Source: Bacillaceae bacterium
GTDB taxonomy: Bacteria; Bacillota; Bacilli; Bacillales; Alkalibacillaceae
Direction: 5' to 3'
Assembly: GCA_017656265.1 (NCBI GenBank)
Contig: JACDOD010000012.1
Coordinates: 1 to 64,000, forward strand
Length of the DNA stretch: 64,000 bases
The position numbers and the translations under genes were made by a program. Below, piece by piece: positions 16,177 to 24,421 of this stretch (position 1 is its first letter; the number at the start of each line of letters is the position of its first letter). The notes beneath the pieces were generated by a model. It was not told where the DNA came from. It ran no database searches and saw nothing but the letters and a program-made list of their open reading frames with translations.

Positions 16177-17283
16177 ATGAAGAATGATCTCCATACCTTT
16201 GGATGGTATGCCGCTCGCATTACCCCCCATCTTCCGAAAAAGGTGTTCAAACCGGTCCCGTCCCGCCTCCTGGGTGGTCTGGCTTACTTGATCATCGTTG
16301 CCGGAGGAATTCTTGCCATTGGTTTATTTGACCTCAATTTCTGGTTATCCATTGGTATATCCATCATTTTAGGATTTAGCTTTGCTGGATTAGGATTTTT
16401 GGGCCACGAAATACTCCACGGGACGGTTGTCCGCAAACACTGGCTTCGTGATTTGCTTGGTGCGATTGCTTTTTGGCCTCTGTGCACTGGACCGTCTCTA
16501 TGGATTAAATGGCATAATGTAGACCATCACGGTCATACTCAGGATGAAGAGAAGGATCCCGACGCCTGGCTCAGTCATGATCAGCTGGAAAAGAAACCAT
16601 TTCTGCGCATGATTTATCGCATCCCCTTTTTCCTTCGTTCCATTTTTGGGTTTATCGCACTGGCATTTACATTCTCGTTCCATTCGTTCCGGATGTTTCT
16701 CATTTATTTCCGCGAATTTAAATCAGGAAAACGAATGAAAGTGTTTATGCAGTTTATATTGCCGTGGGCATCATGGATTGGGCTGATGTTCGTCATCGGT
16801 TTCACGAACTGGCTGTTTGCCTTTTTGCTGCCCCTTCTTATTGCCAATTTTATAGTGATGAGCTATATTGCAACCAATCACAGGCTAAACCCGCTTGTAC
16901 CGGTGAACGATCCTCTGGCCAACAGTTTGTCTGTTACGGTTCCAAAATGGGTCGATATCCTGCATTTTAATTTCTCATACCATACCGAGCATCATCTTTT
17001 CCCTGGTATGAATCCAAAATATTATCCGCTGGTGAAAAAGCATATTAAAAATATGTGGCCGGAGCGGTATCATGAAATGCCGATGTGGAAGGCAATGTAT
17101 GCTCTCTGGAAAACCCCGCGGGTTTACTATCAGAAGGATAAGTTGATTGATCCGGAAGAGCAGCACCTGTATAACACATTAGGAAGCGGACTAGACCCTG
17201 ACGATATCCGTTCAAGTAAAAAGTGGAAGGATCGGGCAGGGATCAAACCCCTTTTACCGAGGAAAAATCGGATGGAGAATTAA
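16177..17283 (+). CDS. Membrane fatty acid desaturase
   Basis: 368 residues, start after AAAGGAG. The three histidine boxes that bind the di-iron centre are complete: GHEILH (H77, H81), WHNVDHHGH (H113, H117, H118) and YHTEHHLFP (H269, H272, H273). Hydrophobic segments at about 35-50, 58-75, 145-175 and 185-215 give the usual acyl-lipid/acyl-CoA desaturase topology. It introduces double bonds into membrane lipid acyl chains, in bacilli a response to cold. No DesKR-like sensor pair is adjacent. The leader hairpin and the 490-base upstream spacer suggest its own regulated promoter. Confidence 0.9.
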   Translation: MKNDLHTFGWYAARITPHLPKKVFKPVPSRLLGGLAYLIIVAGGILAIGLFDLNFWLSIGISIILGFSFAGLGFLGHEILHGTVVRKHWLRDLLGAIAFWPLCTGPSLWIKWHNVDHHGHTQDEEKDPDAWLSHDQLEKKPFLRMIYRIPFFLRSIFGFIALAFTFSFHSFRMFLIYFREFKSGKRMKVFMQFILPWASWIGLMFVIGFTNWLFAFLLPLLIANFIVMSYIATNHRLNPLVPVNDPLANSLSVTVPKWVDILHFNFSYHTEHHLFPGMNPKYYPLVKKHIKNMWPERYHEMPMWKAMYALWKTPRVYYQKDKLIDPEEQHLYNTLGSGLDPDDIRSSKKWKDRAGIKPLLPRKNRMEN

Positions 17284-17333
17284 GACTCTGAGCTCATTTT
17301 AGAAAAAAAGCACCAAATTCAAAAAAGTCATTC

Positions 17334-17383
17334 AACAGGCTGTCTCTAAAGACGAATGATCGTCGTAGAAACAGCCTGTTTTT
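17334..17383 (+). terminator. Terminator of the desaturase gene
   Basis: AACAGGCTGT ... ACAGCCTGTT with an inner GACGA/TCGTC stem, followed by TTTATG. Confidence 0.8.
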
Positions 17384-17549
17384 ATGTCTTTGAAGTGGCT
17401 TTTCTGAAACAGAATGCCCTAGCCAAAACCACAATTGTGGTATATTGGTACCATCGGTGCGGCTCTATCTGCCACTTACACGGATCCTGCCCCCTTCGAC
17501 AGGTGCCTGTCACTTCCCGAAATTTGGCGAAATATGCCGAAAGATGGTG

Positions 17550-18217
17550 ATGTTTACTATGACGAATCATGTGTATTTGATCAACGCTTTTAGTTCAAGT
17601 GCTTTTCATGGAAACCCGGCGGCGGTTGTTCTGTTGGAAGAGAATAGGGATCGTGATTGGCTGAAGTCTCTGGCCATGGAACTCAGGAAGCTGGGTCAGC
17701 TATACAATTTCACACGAAATCAGGTGTTCTAAAAGCGGATAAACAAGAGGGAAAGATTAAGCTAACATTTCGAGTAAAGGAATCCGTGCCTGTTTCGGTT
17801 ACTGAGGATTTGAAGCAAGTCACTGACGCTCCAATTATCAGTGCTGCCTGGGCGGAAGACCGCTATATTCTGGAGCTGGAAAATGAAAACGCAGTACGTC
17901 AGGCAAATCCTGACCTTCAGGCGGTGCAAAATCTGGAAGGAACCGGTGTGATCCTGACCAGCCGTGGGACCACAGGCTCCAGGTACGACTTTATTTCACG
18001 GTATTTTGCTCCTAAAATAGGCATAGATGAAGATCAGGTGACGGGGTCTGCACACTGTGCTCTGGCTTCTTACTGGAACCAGAAGCTGAATCAAACCGAA
18101 TTCCTGGCTTATCAGGCATCAAAACGGGGCGGTGAACTTACCGTTGAGCTTTTGGAGGAAAAAGTTATCATCGGAGGAGATTGTCTGACATTGATGAGGG
18201 GGAAATTGGCGGACTGA
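17550..18217 (+). pseudogene. PhzF-family epimerase/isomerase gene, internally deleted and frameshifted
   Basis: The N-terminus of a PhzF-family protein starts at 17550 or 17559 (VYLINAFSSSAFHGNPAAVV, then DWLKSLAMEL), but after about 40 residues it runs out of frame and stops at 17732. The remainder continues in another frame from about 17700 (IQFHTKSGVLKAD) to TGA at 18217 and keeps the family's C-terminal motif DQVTGSAHCALASYW. The expected middle segment (SETAF... and CGHATLASAH, about 60 residues) is missing. A deletion with frameshift therefore inactivated the gene. It is flanked on both sides by family-A repeat copies (17501-17521 and 18231-18290). Confidence 0.85.
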
Positions 18218-18230
18218 CCATTAATAAACC

Positions 18231-18293
18231 CTTCGACAAGTGCCTGTTCGACAGGTGCCTGTCACCTCCCGAATATTGGTGAAAAATGTCGAA
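18231..18293 (+). repeat. Family-A repeat copy, compound
   Basis: TTCGACAAGTGCCTGTTCGA followed by CAGGTGCCTGTCACCTCCCG and AATATTGG. Shares the CACnTCCCGAATATTG variant with the copy at 14128-14153. Confidence 0.75.
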
Positions 18294-18304
18294 TCAAACT
18301 AAAA

Positions 18305-18347
18305 AATCCCGAATGATGGCTTGTGCATTCAGCTCATCATCCGGGGT
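18305..18347 (-). terminator. Terminator of the peroxiredoxin operon
   Basis: Read on the minus strand: CCCCGGATGATGAGCT pairs with AGCCATCATTCGGG, followed by ATTTTTTAG. Confidence 0.75.
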
Positions 18348-18376
18348 TATTTTAAAAGGAGAAGGTTGCAACGAGA

Positions 18377-18613
18377 TTAATTTTGATCCAGATATTCTTT
18401 CCCTTTCTGAGAAATGGTGTACTGATCCCCGTTGTTCTCAACATAGGCAGCCTCTGTCAGTTCCCGGAGGCTGCTTCTCACTTTGAATATAGGGAGTTCT
18501 GTCGATTTGACCACCTCTTCAGCGGTTACAGGCTCCTTCACTGCCTGCAGAAAGAGCTTCATCTGTGAGGGAGAAAGTGAGACTTCTTCTTTTCCGCATG
18601 CCACTAGGATCAC
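18377..18613 (-). CDS. Small winged-helix-like protein, operon partner of peroxiredoxin
   Basis: 78 residues (or 74 from the second GTG at 18604), starting directly after the peroxiredoxin stop with AAAGGAATAGGTG serving as its site. The sequence SPSQMKLFLQAVKEPVTAEE, then KVRSSLRELTEAAYVENNGD and YTISQKGKEYLDQN is a three-helix plus wing pattern, as in single-domain winged-helix regulators. N-terminal Cys (ACGKEE) is the only cysteine and could be redox-active, but that is conjecture. Family not identified. Confidence 0.65.
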   Translation of the reverse strand: MILVACGKEEVSLSPSQMKLFLQAVKEPVTAEEVVKSTELPIFKVRSSLRELTEAAYVENNGDQYTISQKGKEYLDQN

Positions 18614-19276
18614 CTATTCCTTTAATTCTTTTTTGGCTAAATACCAGTCAACAACCTCTAACTCTTCATCATTTGCACGCTCCTCAGCCTGCTGCTGGGA
18701 TGCTGGAGGTGGAACGACGACTTTGTCACCTGGATTCCAGTTAGCCGGAGTGGACACCTGATGGTTGGCAGTCGTTTGAAGCGCTTTGACTAAACGAACG
18801 ATTTCATCCATGTTGCGTCCCGTAGTCAGCGGATAATAAATGATGGCTTTGATGACTTGCTGATCATCAATGACAAATACTGCCCGATTGGTCTCCGTTG
18901 TGCTTTCGCCTGGATGAATCATTCCATATTTAGTTGCCACCTCTTTATTCAGGTCAGCGATAACTGGAAATTCCACCTTCACACCTAGTTTTTCCTGAAT
19001 GTTCCGGACCCATGCAATATGGGATTGAACACTGTCCACACTTAGCCCCAATAATTCGGTATTCAGTTCTTTTAATTGCGGATAGATTTCCTGGAAAGCG
19101 ACAAATTCTGTCGTGCATACTGGAGTAAAATCAGCAGGATGTGAAAATAACACCAGCCATGATCCTTTGTAATCCTCCAGTTTGATTGGTCCATGGGTTG
19201 TGTTCACCTCAAACTGCGGCGCGGGGTCACCAATCCGCGGTAAACTTACTGCTTGCTCAACATTGTGTTCAGACAT
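18614..19276 (-). CDS. 1-Cys peroxiredoxin (Prx6-type)
   Basis: 220 residues. The thioredoxin-fold motif HPADFTPVCTTEFVAFQE holds the peroxidatic Cys54. RxxFIID-like NRAVFVIDDQQVIKAIIYYP and the long C-terminal extension (STPANWNPGDKVVVPPPAS) are Prx6-class features. It reduces peroxides and alkyl hydroperoxides in the cytosol. No second resolving cysteine in the usual place. AAGGAGG lies 10-14 bases before the ATG. First gene of a two-gene operon with the winged-helix-like protein. Confidence 0.92.
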   Translation of the reverse strand: MSEHNVEQAVSLPRIGDPAPQFEVNTTHGPIKLEDYKGSWLVLFSHPADFTPVCTTEFVAFQEIYPQLKELNTELLGLSVDSVQSHIAWVRNIQEKLGVKVEFPVIADLNKEVATKYGMIHPGESTTETNRAVFVIDDQQVIKAIIYYPLTTGRNMDEIVRLVKALQTTANHQVSTPANWNPGDKVVVPPPASQQQAEERANDEELEVVDWYLAKKELKE

Positions 19277-19423
19277 TAACCAAAAACCTCCTTGTCCAAT
19301 AATTCCTATAAGAATAGTATGATTTAATTATAAAGGGTATTACACAAAAATGGAAGAGGGAATGCAAAAAAACATCAAAAAAATGCTGGCCCATAAAAGA
19401 GCCAGCCAATAAAAAGGAGACAC

Positions 19424-19525
19424 TTGATTACGAGGGGTACCATTGACAAAAACCTCTTACTTAAAGATGAAGGACTGAATGACGTCCAATTGGCAAACGA
19501 TAAAAAAGAAAGGAGTGAAAAATGA
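19424..19525 (+). CDS. Putative micro-ORF (33 aa)
   Basis: TTG 19424, with AAAAAGGAGA just upstream (spacing only about 3-4 bases), encodes a charged peptide LITRGTIDKNLLLKDEGLND... ending at TGA 19523-19525. It overlaps the next micro-ORF through an ATGA junction. No homology recognised. Spacing is suboptimal, so this may equally be the tail of a decayed gene. Confidence 0.3.
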   Translation: MITRGTIDKNLLLKDEGLNDVQLANDKKERSEK

Positions 19526-19575
19526 TTATACTTCCACCAAAAAACCACCGTGATAAACTCCAACACCTACCCTAA
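19522..19575 (+). CDS. Putative micro-ORF (17 aa)
   Basis: ATG 19522 with AGGAG at 19511-19515 (6-base spacing, near ideal) encodes MIILPPKNHRDKLQHLP and stops at 19573-19575, with a second TAA two codons on. Coupled to the preceding micro-ORF by ATGA. Too short for any family call; the ribosome binding site is the only support. Confidence 0.3.
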   Translation: MIILPPKNHRDKLQHLP

Positions 19576-19956
19576 CGCTAAGAGGTGCGGGCTTCTCGGG
19601 TAATCCCTTTTATTAAAGGATGAACGCGTGGGAGGGGACTCAAGTATCTCCTTTTGATAAAACAGTTATATCATGGATGCGTAATGATGACGAATTCCTA
19701 AATTTGAAAAACATAAGGTTTATACCTCTTGATTATTTTATTTTTTCAGGGAGTTTTTCCAAAATGGAGATCCAAAACATGTACATAATAAAAAATTATA
19801 GTATTTTCATTTTTTTCTTATGGGTGCTGGACGCCTTTTTCCACAACTCTTCACATACATAAATAAGCAAAAAAATTATGCTGAAATCATATTTCATGAA
19901 ACTGTTTTCACAATGGAGTACAATAAAAGAAAAAGGGATAAAGGCAGGTAGAGCTC
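19576..19956. other. Non-coding stretch with a GC-rich structured patch
   Basis: 19576-19665 contains AGAGGTGCGGGCTTCTCGGG, then ATCCCTTTTATTAAAGGAT (small hairpin) and GAACGCGTGGGAGGGGACTC. It is markedly richer in G than the AT-rich DNA on either side. It could be the end of a decayed insertion sequence or a structured RNA; I cannot identify it. The rest (19666-19956) is AT-rich with no gene I would support. Confidence 0.4.
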
Positions 19957-20808
19957 ATGGAAAACGTCGGATTAGTGCTTGAAGGAGGAGGGATGCGGGG
20001 AGTATTTACAGCAGGGGTTCTGGATTATTTTATGGACCAGGATTTATATTTTCCTTATGTTATTGGGATGTCATCCGGTGCCTGTGTCGCTTCCTCGTAT
20101 TTGTCCAGACAGCGTGACCGAAATAAGATTGTAAATATTGATTATGTCCTTCACCCTGATTTTATTTCCGTGAAGAATGTCTTAAGAAAAGGCCAGATTT
20201 TCGGCATGGATTTTATTTTCGATGAGCTGCCTAATCGGCTTGTCCCCTTTGATTTTTCGACCTTTCATCAGGCTGAAGAACAATTTATCGTAGGGGCAGC
20301 TGATTGTGAGACGGGGGAACCTGTTTATTTTGATAAGGAAACGTATGGAGAGGACTTTTTACTGCTGATACGTGCGTCCAGTTCCCTTCCTTTTATGGCA
20401 CCTATAGTGGAGTATAAGGGCAAGAAGCTGCTTGATGGCGGTATTGCTGATCCCCTTCCGATTAAAAGGTCACTGGCTGACGGGAATCAAAAGAACGTTC
20501 TTGTGTTAACCCGAAACTATGGACATCGAAAAAAGAAGCCGAAATACATCTGGGCAGCGAAACGAGCCTATCGTCAATACGGGGGACTCGTAAAGGCAAT
20601 CATGACCCGCCATGAGAAATATAATGAAGCTATTTCATACATAGAAAAACTGGAGAAAGAAAATAAGGTCTTTGTGATCCGGCCAGAGGAACCCCTCAAA
20701 GTTTCCCGGGTAGAGCGGAATAAGGAAAGGCTGGAGGAGCTATATGAGCAGGGGTATAATCATGCGAAGCGCATGTTTAAAGATCTGATGGACTACCTTG
20801 AAAAGTAA
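19957..20808 (+). CDS. Patatin-like phospholipase
   Basis: 283 residues. The oxyanion loop GGGMRG (10-15), nucleophile elbow GMSSG (Ser39) and DGG (Asp160) give the complete Ser-Asp dyad of patatin-like acyl hydrolases, in the YjjU/RssA-like branch. No signal peptide, so cytosolic or peripheral at the inner leaflet. The C-terminal third is Lys/Glu-rich and helical (residues ~205-283). AGGTAGAG upstream; monocistronic. Substrate not predictable beyond acyl lipids. Confidence 0.9.
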   Translation: MENVGLVLEGGGMRGVFTAGVLDYFMDQDLYFPYVIGMSSGACVASSYLSRQRDRNKIVNIDYVLHPDFISVKNVLRKGQIFGMDFIFDELPNRLVPFDFSTFHQAEEQFIVGAADCETGEPVYFDKETYGEDFLLLIRASSSLPFMAPIVEYKGKKLLDGGIADPLPIKRSLADGNQKNVLVLTRNYGHRKKKPKYIWAAKRAYRQYGGLVKAIMTRHEKYNEAISYIEKLEKENKVFVIRPEEPLKVSRVERNKERLEELYEQGYNHAKRMFKDLMDYLEK

Positions 20809-20853
20809 AGGGACCGACTTATTATGGGGTATAAAAGGTGTTGGGCCATTTGT

Positions 20854-21102
20854 TTATTTCAGATTGAAATAAATGATTGATGGGATCACGATTATGTATA
20901 AAATAGCCATTAATCCTATAAAAACTTTTAGATATTTATTTTTTGTAATAATTACATAACCAATTAAAAAATAAGACCCGATAATATAGGCTCCCCCCAG
21001 TAAAACTGGTATAGCAAGCAATGGATGACGGAACCCATAAAAAGCGAGCAGGATCACCCATAAAATGAGTAAAGATTTCCCGTTTTTAATCCATTTATCC
21101 AT
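20854..21102 (-). CDS. Small multi-pass membrane protein
   Basis: 82 residues from ATG 21102 (MDKWIKNGKS), with AGGGGGGAC upstream; the frame extends to 21141 but the extra residues cross an inverted repeat. Three hydrophobic segments (about 9-24, 27-50, 56-80). No family recognised. A perfect inverted repeat lies just upstream in what would be its 5' leader. Confidence 0.65.
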   Translation of the reverse strand: MDKWIKNGKSLLILWVILLAFYGFRHPLLAIPVLLGGAYIIGSYFLIGYVIITKNKYLKVFIGLMAILYIIVIPSIIYFNLK

Positions 21103-21120
21103 GTATGGTCCCCCCTGAAA

Positions 21121-21156
21121 TGATAGAACGAGTGCCGGCATGCACTCGTTCTATCA
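21121..21156. repeat. Perfect 15-bp inverted repeat
   Basis: TGATAGAACGAGTGC (21121-21135) and GCACTCGTTCTATCA (21142-21156) with a 6-base loop. No T-run on either side, so not a canonical terminator. It lies 19 bases upstream of the small membrane protein start on the minus strand, where it could be an operator or a leader hairpin. Confidence 0.8.
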
Positions 21157-21644
21157 TGTTTGACATATTTATCTGGTTCAGTTTGTTTGAGATGAGTTTT
21201 GTACTGATTCAGTATTTCTTATAGATAACGTATTCACTGCTACAAAGAAACATTTCTCATCGTATGTAATGGTGAGCATAGCCTTGTTTTGTTTTCTGGG
21301 TTTGAAAATGGGTTTTGACTATTTTTCAAAACCTTCATCATAAAGGTTATGATGATCACATGAAATTTTTAGCAAGCTGTTTACTCAAGGGGTGCTGTAT
21401 AAAAAACGATGATGGTACGGGAGTGGTTTATATACCTCAGTTTGAATTGATTCATTTGCGATATTAGTTTATCTCGATGGGGATCACAGTAAAATATTCA
21501 AAATAATACCTGTGATTATTATATAATAGCCAGTTTCTTTATTAAACTTTTTCGACAATGTTTTTGGAAAAATGGTACCTGTAAAAAAATGGTGCCTGTC
21601 CACTTGTTGAATTCGACAAGCGGCAGGCACCATGTATATACCGT
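21157..21644. other. Intergenic stretch with repeat palindrome
   Basis: No gene supported. AT-rich. Ends with a family-A palindrome (21591-21632, GGTGCCTGTCCACTTGTTGA / ATTCGACAAGCGGCAGGCAC) just after the stop of the minus-strand transporter operon, where it may act as that operon's terminator. Confidence 0.6.
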
Positions 21645-22649
21645 TTACTGAATAAACTGTTTATCTACGAATCCTGTGAAATCGGGTTTTTCTTTGAGGA
21701 ATTTCAGGTCATGGGATGAGTTGCCGAATGCCTGAATGGCTTCTTCGTTGATGACGTACACATAATTAATACGGTCCCATGCGCTGGAGATAACCTCTCT
21801 GTCCAGGGACTGGCCGGTAATCTCTTTAATAGCTTCAATGGTAATATCAATGGATTCTTCCCGATTTTCATTAATGAAATCAGTAGCTTCTTTGTGGGCA
21901 TCTACTAATTTTTGAACAAGTTCAGGCTGTTCTTCTGCAAGGTTGCCATTAGTGACAAAAACAGCAGCAGGAAGGGTTTCGCCAAAAGATACTTCATGGT
22001 AATCAACGATCACTTTTGCTCCAGTTTCTGCCTCCAGAACAGATGCCCATGGTTCTGGAACGGTAGCCACATCAACCTGACCATTTTCAAACAGAGTGGT
22101 GTATCTTGCGGGCTTATCGGTCACATGCGTCATGGTTCCGCCGATCCGTTCAGAAGTAATGCCATATTGCTCTTTCATATACGTTTCAAATTGAACATCA
22201 TGGGTGCATCCTACCCGTGGTGAAACAAAAGTTTTTCCTGTCAGATCCTCAGGTGAGTCAATGCCGCTTCCATTTCTGGCCATAATGACGGTTCCCCCTG
22301 TTGAAGCGGCTGCCACTACTTTTACATCGACTCCCGAGATAAAATTATTCATCGCAGGCCCCGGTCCTACAATACCTCCATGGATTTCACCGGTAGCCAG
22401 AGCTGTCATAAAGGAAGATCCATCCGGGAATGTCATATATTCTACTTCCACATTGTCACCCAGTTTTTCTTCATACATCCCTTTTGCCTTTGCAACCATC
22501 GCAGCTGAATGATTCAGGTTAGGGAAATACCCGATCACCACTTTTTGTTTTCCTTCTGATTGTCCGGCTGAATTGGACTGCCCACAGCCGGCCAAAATCA
22601 GCATAGCGCTTGCTAAAAGTGCAAATAAATGAAACATTGTCTTTTTCAC
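21645..22649 (-). CDS. ABC transporter substrate-binding lipoprotein (SsuA/TauA/THI5-like)
   Basis: 334 residues. Lipobox LILAGC at about residues 17-22 gives a diacylglyceryl-Cys anchor on the outer membrane face. IGYFPNLNHSAAMVAKAKGM is the usual start of the NMT1/SsuA fold, followed by GIVGPGPAMNNF, VSPRVGCTHDVQFETYM and VATVPEPWASVL. Ligands of this fold include alkanesulfonates, taurine, nitrate/bicarbonate and thiamine precursors; the exact one cannot be read. Last gene of the three-gene minus-strand operon. No monooxygenase (SsuD/TauD) gene is adjacent, so sulfonate use is not directly supported. Confidence 0.88.
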   Translation of the reverse strand: MKKTMFHLFALLASAMLILAGCGQSNSAGQSEGKQKVVIGYFPNLNHSAAMVAKAKGMYEEKLGDNVEVEYMTFPDGSSFMTALATGEIHGGIVGPGPAMNNFISGVDVKVVAAASTGGTVIMARNGSGIDSPEDLTGKTFVSPRVGCTHDVQFETYMKEQYGITSERIGGTMTHVTDKPARYTTLFENGQVDVATVPEPWASVLEAETGAKVIVDYHEVSFGETLPAAVFVTNGNLAEEQPELVQKLVDAHKEATDFINENREESIDITIEAIKEITGQSLDREVISSAWDRINYVYVINEEAIQAFGNSSHDLKFLKEKPDFTGFVDKQFIQ

Positions 22650-22738
22650 TGAAAAAACCCCTTTCTTTTTCTCACAGAATATTTTTCATTAGAAAGTTAA
22701 TTGTACGCCTTCAGAAAAGCGATTGATTCGGAAAATCA

Positions 22739-23500
22739 TTATGCTGGATTTTCCAGTCCCCAGCGTTTTAGTACTCTATTTTCAATACGGTTAAAGATAA
22801 TCTGATCCACCACAGTTCCGATCACTCCGATCATAATAATGATCCCTATGACGAGTGCCATGTTATTGAAATCCGCTGCGTAGGAAAGGGTATAACCCAG
22901 TCCGGGTCCGGTACTGAATAATTCAGCCGCAATTAACCCCCGCCAGCCAAAAGCCCAGGCAAGCCGTACCCCTGTGATGGCATAGGGGACAGAAGATGGT
23001 AGAATCACTTTAAAAAATAAATCCATTCCCCGTGATCCCATGGTTTGAGCGGCTTTTATATAGATAGGCGGAACATTTTTAATTCCCATTCGCATGTTGA
23101 TGGTCATGACAAATGTTCCGCCAATGACCACAACAAAAATGATGGATGCTTCGGTAAAGCCAAACCAGATAATAGCTAAAGGCACCCATACAATACTTGG
23201 AACACTTTGCAATGCCAGAATCATAGAGCCGAGGGTTTCATCGGCTGTTTTTACCCTGGCCAGCAAAATTCCAAGGATCGAGCCAATTAATATAGCGATA
23301 GACAGACCGATAAAGAGATGCCTGAAACTGGAAAGAATATCATAAACCAGTGTCATATCCAGAAAACCTTGAATCAGCACACTGGCAACCGAGAAGGGGC
23401 CTGGAATGGCGGTTTCCGGCCAGATCCGAAGCTGATATACCCCTTCCCAGATCAGGATTAGCAGTATATAAAATACGATCCGTTTAAGAATGACCTGCAT
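22739..23500 (-). CDS. ABC transporter permease (SsuC/TauC-type)
   Basis: 253 residues, about six membrane segments. The EAA loop for contact with the ATPase is present as KAAQTMGSRGMDLFFKVILP. WVPLAIIWFGFTEAS and SYAADFNNMALVIGIIIMIGVIG match the nitrate/sulfonate/taurine permease branch. Its start overlaps the end of the ATPase gene by 17 bp. Confidence 0.9.
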   Translation of the reverse strand: MQVILKRIVFYILLILIWEGVYQLRIWPETAIPGPFSVASVLIQGFLDMTLVYDILSSFRHLFIGLSIAILIGSILGILLARVKTADETLGSMILALQSVPSIVWVPLAIIWFGFTEASIIFVVVIGGTFVMTINMRMGIKNVPPIYIKAAQTMGSRGMDLFFKVILPSSVPYAITGVRLAWAFGWRGLIAAELFSTGPGLGYTLSYAADFNNMALVIGIIIMIGVIGTVVDQIIFNRIENRVLKRWGLENPA

Positions 23501-24269
23501 GACTTAACTCCTCTTTCATCACTTTGTCGATTTCCTTTTTAAGAATGTTCATGATCTGCTGTTCGAGGGCAACCATCTTGTCACGGGAACGGGGACGGTC
23601 CAGATCTACTTTCATGTCAAAAATAATACTTCCCGGCCGGGTTCCCATGACAATGACTCGGTCTGATAGTTTAATAGCTTCACGGATGCTGTGTGTCACG
23701 AAAAGAATCGTTTTCTTTGTCTCAACCCATATTTTTTCCAGTTCTTCATGCATGACGTTTCTGGTCTGCTCATCCAGGGCACCGAATGGTTCATCCATTA
23801 ATAGAACTTTTGGATCCATGGCCAGTGCTCTTGCTATAGAAACCCTCTGCTGCATGCCTCCCGACAGCTCATGGGGATAGGAGTCAGCAAACTGGCTGAG
23901 GTGTACCATTTTAAGAAATTTTTCAACCCGTTCCTTCTGTCCCTGTTTGCTCATTTTTTTGTTGCGAAGCGGGAACATGATATTTTCCCTAACATTCATC
24001 CATGGAAAAAGGGCAGCTTCCTGAAATACGACTCCACGGTCGGGACCGGGTTTTGTGATATCACTGCCTTCCAGCATCACCGACCCTTTTGTCGGTTTTG
24101 TCAGTCCTGCAACGATGGAAAGGAGGGTTGATTTGCCACATCCCGATGGTCCGAGCAACGAAACAAATTCACCCTCTTTTAACCCGAGATTAATATCTTT
24201 CAGTACCAGCAGGGATTCACTGCTGTCTTTTGTAAATGATTTTGATAAATCGTGAATGGACAAAAACAT
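23484..24269 (-). CDS. ABC transporter ATPase (SsuB/TauB-type)
   Basis: 261 residues from ATG 24269 (GGGGTGA upstream; the frame is open to 24365 but no site is there). Walker A GPSGCGKST, Q-loop VVFQEAALFPWMN, signature LSGGMQQR, Walker B LLMDEPFGALD and the switch His in FVTHSIREA are intact. First gene of the minus-strand operon B-C-A, downstream of a strong sigma-A promoter. Confidence 0.92.
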   Translation of the reverse strand: MFLSIHDLSKSFTKDSSESLLVLKDINLGLKEGEFVSLLGPSGCGKSTLLSIVAGLTKPTKGSVMLEGSDITKPGPDRGVVFQEAALFPWMNVRENIMFPLRNKKMSKQGQKERVEKFLKMVHLSQFADSYPHELSGGMQQRVSIARALAMDPKVLLMDEPFGALDEQTRNVMHEELEKIWVETKKTILFVTHSIREAIKLSDRVIVMGTRPGSIIFDMKVDLDRPRSRDKMVALEQQIMNILKKEIDKVMKEELSHAGHS

Positions 24270-24324
24270 CGTGTCACCCCAAACTTTTAAATGGTTAAAA
24301 CCAATAAGAATACTAGGGATTAAA

Positions 24325-24353
24325 ATTATAACACTTGAATGATGCTTTATCAA
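24325..24353 (-). promoter_or_regulatory. Sigma-A promoter of the SsuBCA-type operon
   Basis: On the minus strand TTGATA (24353-24348) and TATAAT (24330-24325) are 17 bases apart, about 55 bases before the ATPase ATG. A short palindrome, ATTGGTTTTAACCAT, lies in the leader and might be an operator. Confidence 0.75.
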
Positions 24354-24372
24354 TCTTTTTATCAAAAAGAAA

Positions 24373-24419
24373 ACGGTTGGCAGTCACCTGTCGCAATCGA
24401 CAGGTGACTGCCAACCGTA
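24373..24419 (-). terminator. Long palindrome after the 53-aa gene
   Basis: ACGGTTGGCAGTCACCTGTCG pairs perfectly with CGACAGGTGACTGCCAACCGT around a 4-base loop (21-bp stem), flanked by TTTTC on the minus strand. A divergent member of the family-A repeats acting as a terminator for the minus-strand gene at 24422. Confidence 0.75.
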
Positions 24420-24421
24420 TG

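Noticed and set aside
19277..19345. PerR box upstream of the peroxiredoxin
   Set aside because: A TTATAATTAAATCATA stretch is present but only its left half fits the TTATAAT-N-ATTATAA consensus.
19620..19862. 80-residue ORF before the patatin gene
   Set aside because: No ribosome binding site, AT-rich composition with Phe/Ile/Asn runs; start lies in the GC-rich structured patch.
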